From assembly GCA_018830415.1 (NCBI GenBank), contig JAHJSJ010000319.1:1-8256 (forward strand): a stretch of DNA of 8,256 nucleotides. The letters run 5' to 3'. Source of the DNA: Alphaproteobacteria bacterium. Lineage in GTDB: Bacteria; Pseudomonadota; Alphaproteobacteria; Sphingomonadales; Sphingomonadaceae. A program made the position numbers and the translations under genes. Below are positions 7,147-8,256 of this stretch, piece by piece. Every line of letters starts with the position of its first letter. The stretch's first letter is position 1. The notes under the pieces were generated by a model. It saw only the letters and a program-made list of their open reading frames with translations, was not told where the DNA came from and did not search any database.

Positions 7147-7178
7147 TGCCCAAAAGAACCGACATTTCCTCAATCCTC
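7146..7178 (+). pseudogene. truncated duplicate of the carB 5' end
   Basis: The ATG at 7146 overlaps the lipoprotein TAA and opens MPKRTDISSIL, which closely matches the canonical CarB N-terminus (MPKRTDI-x-SIL). After codon 11 the frame enters the palindromic repeat, continues for 16 more codons (including LPLGEGLGMG) and stops at TGA 7227-7229, giving a 27-residue product. The functional carB starts at 7705 with MPRRTDIQSIL. Nine of 11 residues agree between the two, but only 21 of 33 bases; six codons differ silently. This copy is probably the ancestral carB start, still translationally coupled to the lipoprotein gene but cut off from the rest of carB. Confidence 0.75.
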
Positions 7179-7179
7179 C

Positions 7180-7219
7180 AAGCCTCCCTTCCCCTTGGGG
7201 AAGGGCTGGGGATGGGGGT
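7180..7219 (+). repeat. palindromic repeat R1
   Basis: Its core is a perfect inverted repeat, CCCTTCCCC / GGGGAAGGG (7186-7194 and 7197-7205), followed by a G-rich tail CTGGGGATGGGGGT (7206-7219). The reverse complement aligns with R2 along most of its length, including AAGCC at the outer edge matching GGCTT in R2. R1 and R2 thus form a larger inverted pair around 36 nt and could fold into one long hairpin. R1 truncates the upstream carB-like frame. Confidence 0.8.
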
Positions 7220-7255
7220 TCGGCGGTGAGGGGGCGGGGCGACCTATCGGGCGTT

Positions 7256-7299
7256 GCACACCCATCCCCCAACCCCTTCCCTCAAGGAAAGGGGGGCTT
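7256..7299 (-). repeat. palindromic repeat R2
   Basis: The C-rich tail GCACACCCATCCCCC is followed by an imperfect palindrome (CCCCTTCC.../...GGAAAGGGG, 7273-7294) and GGCTT. Bases 7256-7294 match R3 with one extra C and one A/G substitution. The DUF559 stop codon (7300-7298) overlaps its right edge. Confidence 0.8.
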
Positions 7300-7648
7300 A
7301 GGCGTTGCGGGCAATCGCGATCTCTTGTGCGATTACCTGCAACACCCCGTCCATATTCCACAGCACCTCGTTGTTCCAGAAACGGATCACGCGGTAGCCG
7401 TGGGCTTCGATGATCCGGGTGCGGTTGGCGTCGGTGGGGCTGTCGGCGTGCTGTCCGCCGTCCAACTCAATCGCGAGGCGCAGCGAGCGGCAGGCGAAGT
7501 CGGCGATGAAACCGCCAATCGGGAACTGCCGAGTGAACTTCACGCCCTCAAACCGGCTCGCACGAAGGTGCATCCACAACTGTTTCTCCGCGTCGGTCGG
7601 CTCATTGCGCAGTTTGCGCGCGAGGCTGGTCAGTCGCTTTTCCGCCAT
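7298..7648 (-). CDS. DUF559 domain protein (Vsr-like endonuclease fold)
   Basis: A 116-residue protein with an essentially complete DUF559 domain, a family related to very-short-patch-repair endonucleases and the PD-(D/E)XK fold. Visible motifs are LARKLRNEPTDAEKQLW (9-25), GVKFTRQFPIGGFIADFAC (35-53), LAIELDGGQH (58-67), a conserved Arg at 76 in DANRT, and GYRVIRFWNNEVL (84-96). The probable active-site residues Asp50, Glu61 and Asp63, plus His67, are all present, so the enzyme looks intact. Its biological role and substrate are not established. The ATG at 7648 begins at the usual family start; a GTG at 7711 would add 21 residues translated from repeat R3 and overlap the carB start antisense, so I reject it. 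No good Shine-Dalgarno is visible. It runs opposite to the carAB operon around it and is bracketed by repeats R2 and R3, as expected for acquired cargo. Confidence 0.88.
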   Translation of the reverse strand: MAEKRLTSLARKLRNEPTDAEKQLWMHLRASRFEGVKFTRQFPIGGFIADFACRSLRLAIELDGGQHADSPTDANRTRIIEAHGYRVIRFWNNEVLWNMDGVLQVIAQEIAIARNA

Positions 7649-7652
7649 TGTC

Positions 7653-7690
7653 GCACACCCATCCCCAACCCCTTCCCTCAAGGGAAGGGG
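7653..7690 (-). repeat. palindromic repeat R3
   Basis: The tail GCACACCCATCCCC leads into a perfect 9-bp stem, CCCCTTCCC / GGGAAGGGG (7669-7677 and 7682-7690), with loop TCAA. It is a near-identical direct repeat of R2 on the other side of the DUF559 gene and lies 4 nt upstream of that gene's ATG. It ends just before the carB ribosome binding site. There is no following T tract on either strand, so it is not a classical terminator. Confidence 0.85.
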
Positions 7691-7694
7691 ATTC

Positions 7695-7698
7695 GGAG
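7695..7698 (+). promoter_or_regulatory. carB ribosome binding site
   Basis: GGAG lies 6 nt before the ATG at 7705, directly downstream of repeat R3. It gives carB independent translation initiation. The truncated carB-like start at 7146 has only GAGGA, 12 nt away (7129-7133), and probably relied on coupling to the upstream gene. Confidence 0.75.
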
Positions 7699-7704
7699 CA
7701 CATA

Positions 7705-8256
7705 ATGCCACGTCGAACAGATATCCAATCCATCCTCGTCATTGGCGCTGGCCCGATCATCATCGGGCAGGCCTGCGAGTTTGATTACTCCGGCACCCAG
7801 GCCATCAAGGCGTTGAAGGAGGATGGCTACCGCGTCATCCTCGTCAATTCCAACCCCGCGACGATCATGACCGATCCGGAGTTTGCGGACGCCACCTATA
7901 TCGAGCCGATTACGCCCGATATCGTCGCCAAGATCATCGCCAAGGAACGCCCCGATGCGCTGCTGCCGACGATGGGCGGGCAGACCGCGCTGAACTGCGC
8001 GCTGGCGCTGGATGCAGACGGCACGCTGGCAAAATACGGCGTGGAGATGATCGGCGCGAAAGCCGACGCGATCGACAAGGCGGAAAACCGGATGCGGTTC
8101 CGCGATGCGATGACATCCATCGGCCTCGAAAGCGCTCGCAGCGGCATCGCAAACACGCTCGAAGAAGCGCGGGTGATCCTCGAACGCACCGGCCTGCCTT
8201 CCATCATCCGCCCCAGCTTCACCCTTGGCGGCACGGGCGGCGGGATCGCCTATAAC
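7705..8256 (+). CDS. carB: carbamoyl-phosphate synthase large subunit (partial, N-terminal 184 residues)
   Basis: Large subunit that uses two ATP, bicarbonate and ammonia from CarA to make carbamoyl phosphate. The visible 184 codons have no stop and match the family start closely: MPRRTDIQSIL, then VIGAGPIIIGQACEFDYSG (12-30), YRVILVNSNPATIMTDP (42-58), ATYIEPI (63-69), RPDALLPTMGGQTALN (82-97), MIGAKADAIDKAENR (114-128), ARSGIA (143-148), and the ATP-grasp segment IIRPSFTLGGTGGGIAYN (167-184) at the window edge. This covers the pre-ATP-grasp domain and the beginning of the carboxyphosphate domain. The gene continues beyond the window; the full protein is usually about 1,070-1,110 residues. 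It has its own GGAG site. Its first 11 codons are a diverged second copy of those at 7146. Transcription from carA must cross the DUF559/repeat unit to reach it, unless a new promoter exists. Confidence 0.97.
   Translation, partial: MPRRTDIQSILVIGAGPIIIGQACEFDYSGTQAIKALKEDGYRVILVNSNPATIMTDPEFADATYIEPITPDIVAKIIAKERPDALLPTMGGQTALNCALALDADGTLAKYGVEMIGAKADAIDKAENRMRFRDAMTSIGLESARSGIANTLEEARVILERTGLPSIIRPSFTLGGTGGGIAYN

Larger units (their letters stand above)
7179..7694. mobile_element. DUF559 plus palindromic-repeat unit interrupting the carB start
   Basis: This stretch of about 0.5 kb separates the truncated carB start from the functional one. From left to right it holds repeat R1, a 36-nt spacer, repeat R2 inverted relative to R1, a leftward DUF559 gene, and repeat R3 in the R2 orientation. 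The gene fits tightly between R2 and R3: its stop codon touches R2 and its start is 4 nt from R3. The 9-bp word CATAATGCC flanks the region (7142-7150 and 7701-7709), but part of it is carB start sequence, so it may not be a target duplication. No transposase or recombinase is present. Mobility is inferred from the interruption and the repeats; exact ends are uncertain by several bases. Confidence 0.55.

Noticed and set aside
7649..7711. GTG-initiated N-terminal extension of the DUF559 protein.
   Set aside because: The added 21 residues are translated repeat R3, and the start lies antisense within carB codons 2-3. The ATG at 7648 gives the normal family start.

Overview
The window is GC-rich, tightly packed bacterial DNA. 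Gene order and protein sequences point to an alphaproteobacterium, most likely of the Sphingomonadales (Erythrobacter/Porphyrobacter-like). The signs are a yqeY–dnaG–rpoD cluster without rpsU, an RpoD of about 680 residues with a long acidic non-conserved region, and a CTTCGACAGGCTCAGCACGA-type inverted repeat that I recall as common in sphingomonad intergenic regions. The taxonomic call is an inference.

The left 5.3 kb is read leftwards. In transcription order it holds yqeY (GatB/YqeY family), a 25-bp-arm inverted repeat, dnaG (primase), rpoD (primary sigma factor), a clear intrinsic terminator, rpiB (ribose-5-phosphate isomerase B), and the first 12 codons of another gene overlapping rpiB by 4 nt (perhaps glyA). 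This is a macromolecular-synthesis cluster followed by a central-metabolism pair.

The right 2.9 kb is read rightwards from a divergent intergenic region. It holds carA (carbamoyl-phosphate synthase small subunit), an unrecognised lipoprotein gene starting inside the carA stop codon (GTGA overlap), and carB (large subunit), which runs off the window end. CarA and CarB together make carbamoyl phosphate for pyrimidine and arginine synthesis.

The most notable structure lies between the lipoprotein gene and carB. The lipoprotein stop overlaps an ATG (TAATG) that opens a good carB start, MPKRTDISSIL. That reading frame then runs into a palindromic C/G-rich repeat and stops. About 0.56 kb further on carB starts again as MPRRTDIQSIL and continues intact. 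Between the two starts is a unit of three related palindromic repeats and an oppositely oriented DUF559 (Vsr-like endonuclease fold) gene, placed tightly between two of the repeats. The two carB starts differ mostly at silent positions, so this is not a fresh target-site duplication. It looks as if a small DUF559/repeat unit interrupted the operon at the carB start, and carB now uses a second, diverged 5' end with its own ribosome binding site.
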